Position numbers and translations under genes: made by a program. A DNA stretch of 64,000 bases, from the NCBI GenBank assembly GCA_048013815.1, contig CM106586.1, positions 21,576,001 through 21,640,000 on the forward strand, given 5' to 3'. Shown piece by piece: positions 63,068 to 64,000 of the stretch. Below the pieces are notes generated by a model, which was given only the letters and a program-made list of their open reading frames with translations, did no database searches and was not told the origin of the DNA. The DNA comes from Setoptus koraiensis. Its lineage: Eukaryota; Arthropoda. The stretch's first letter is position 1. Each line of letters opens with the position of its first letter.

Positions 63068-64000
63068 ATGAATAACAAGAAAGCTGAAAACACAACAGAG
63101 GTTGGCAATAAGAATGAAGATGGTCAGAATTCTTCAACAAGTGATACTCATTCCTATAAAGGCGAGACTGTTCGTGGTATCAATTCGAGCGAACTCGACC
63201 ATGTTGTTTATTCAAATACAATCTCTGATGCCGATACATCTGAAACTAAAGATATCACTGTTACGGATATTATCGGAGAATTTGGTTTATATCAGTGCTC
63301 ATTGAGTGTCATAACATTCATTCGTTATGTTTGTGTTGCCATGATGACCAATACTGGGCCACTTATTGCACCCGACATGGATTATTTCTGTCAATTGCCA
63401 GATAATTTAACCAATATTTTAACCATTAACGGCTCCATTTACATTAAAAATCATCTAAACAATTCTTGCCAAGTTTGGATACCTCCATGGACAATAAACA
63501 GTGATTTTGAAAATAAAAGTAAAACTATTTTAACAGAGAACAACACATTTAATTGTATTAATTGGACATATAACACAAGCCTCGTAGGTAGAACGATGAC
63601 AGATGAATTCAATTTAGTCTGTGATAGAGACTGGCTGAGATCCTTATTCCAGAGTAGCGTATCCATAGGTGTAGTGGTAGCATCACTATTCTGGGGTACT
63701 CTATCCGACAAGCGTGGTCGTTACTATACAATGAAGATTTGCTATCTAGTCTCATTCATATCCGGTTTAATATCATTTTTGGCGCCAAATTTCATGATCT
63801 ATGTTATGGCACGATCAATATGCTCATTAGGTGATTTAGGTTTAGTGGTATCATTGGCCACTATACTTGTGGAAAGTGTCGGAAACCAATACAGAGGGGC
63901 AGTGTGTATCATAGTTTATTTGGGTTGGGCAATAGGTGTAATGATTATGCCATGGATTACAGATTATTTTAGAGATTTTAGAGTGCTAATGTTGGCGACA
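63068..64000 (+). CDS. SLC22-type organic ion transporter, 5' part
   Basis: An open frame of 311 codons from the ATG at 63068-63070 to the window end, with no stop, so the gene continues beyond. A hydrophilic Thr/Ser/Asp-rich N-terminus of about 65 residues precedes TDIIGEFGLYQCSLSVITFI, the start of the first helix. A large extracellular loop follows with cysteines and several N-glycosylation sites (NNS, NNT, NWT), as in organic cation/carnitine transporters. Then come TDEFNLVCDRDWLRSLFQSS, helix 2 and the major-facilitator signature GTLSDKRGRYY. Helices 3-5 include ARSICSLGDLGLVVSLATIL. SLC22 proteins carry organic cations, anions or carnitine across the plasma membrane; the substrate cannot be predicted here. 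Confidence 0.88.
   Translation, partial: MNNKKAENTTEVGNKNEDGQNSSTSDTHSYKGETVRGINSSELDHVVYSNTISDADTSETKDITVTDIIGEFGLYQCSLSVITFIRYVCVAMMTNTGPLIAPDMDYFCQLPDNLTNILTINGSIYIKNHLNNSCQVWIPPWTINSDFENKSKTILTENNTFNCINWTYNTSLVGRTMTDEFNLVCDRDWLRSLFQSSVSIGVVVASLFWGTLSDKRGRYYTMKICYLVSFISGLISFLAPNFMIYVMARSICSLGDLGLVVSLATILVESVGNQYRGAVCIIVYLGWAIGVMIMPWITDYFRDFRVLMLAT

Overview
The window is nuclear DNA from a compact animal genome, most likely an arthropod. A mite or other chelicerate is a reasonable guess. The evidence is a mitochondrial cytochrome P450 resembling the ecdysteroid 22-hydroxylase CYP302A1 (disembodied), animal-type genes throughout (dynamin, flightless-1, a BOK-like Bcl-2 protein, PGAP1, SLC22), TATA-box promoters upstream of small secreted-peptide genes, and very few, short GT-AG introns. 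Most conserved genes here are a single exon. The coding introns I could place are 85-99 bp, apart from one of about 328 bp and one of 156 bp in a pseudogene. All domain names come from reading the translated sequence; no search was run.

Layout. 0-14.8 kb: flightless-1 (3' end), HSD17B10, TXNDC11, dynamin, a shortened UGGT and a 721-residue secreted low-complexity protein. 15-27 kb: accessory-looking DNA with small secreted proteins, NTHL1, a broken CRELD-like gene, a broken glutathione S-transferase, two copies of a 270-280 bp duplicated segment, a dispersed repeat of about 165 bp and many simple repeats. 27.4-36.6 kb: NDUFB5, a sphingomyelin-synthase-family gene whose N-terminus is a copy of the RANBP3 N-terminus, RANBP3 itself in the opposite orientation, and MTR4 (MTREX) split by a 2.8 kb C-rich stretch that looks artefactual plus a 500 bp N gap. 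39-64 kb: guanylate kinase, TUT1, ANKMY2, CYP302A1-like P450, a small cuticle-like secreted protein, asteroid (ASTE1), a BOK-like protein, a DUF4211 (QSER1/PRR12-like) nuclear protein with an internal N gap, PGAP1 and the 5' part of an SLC22 transporter.

The genes do not form one pathway. Their arrangement is regular, however: seven pairs are tail-to-tail with only 32-216 bp between stop codons, and several poly(A) signals lie within, or a few bases after, the stop codon. The most unusual item is the RANBP3/sphingomyelin-synthase chimera, with a 301 bp perfect inverted repeat that ends abruptly in a diverged but still homologous stretch. The second is a UGGT that appears to lack two thioredoxin-like domains. 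I saw no LTR element, Polinton, CRISPR array, rRNA or convincing tRNA.
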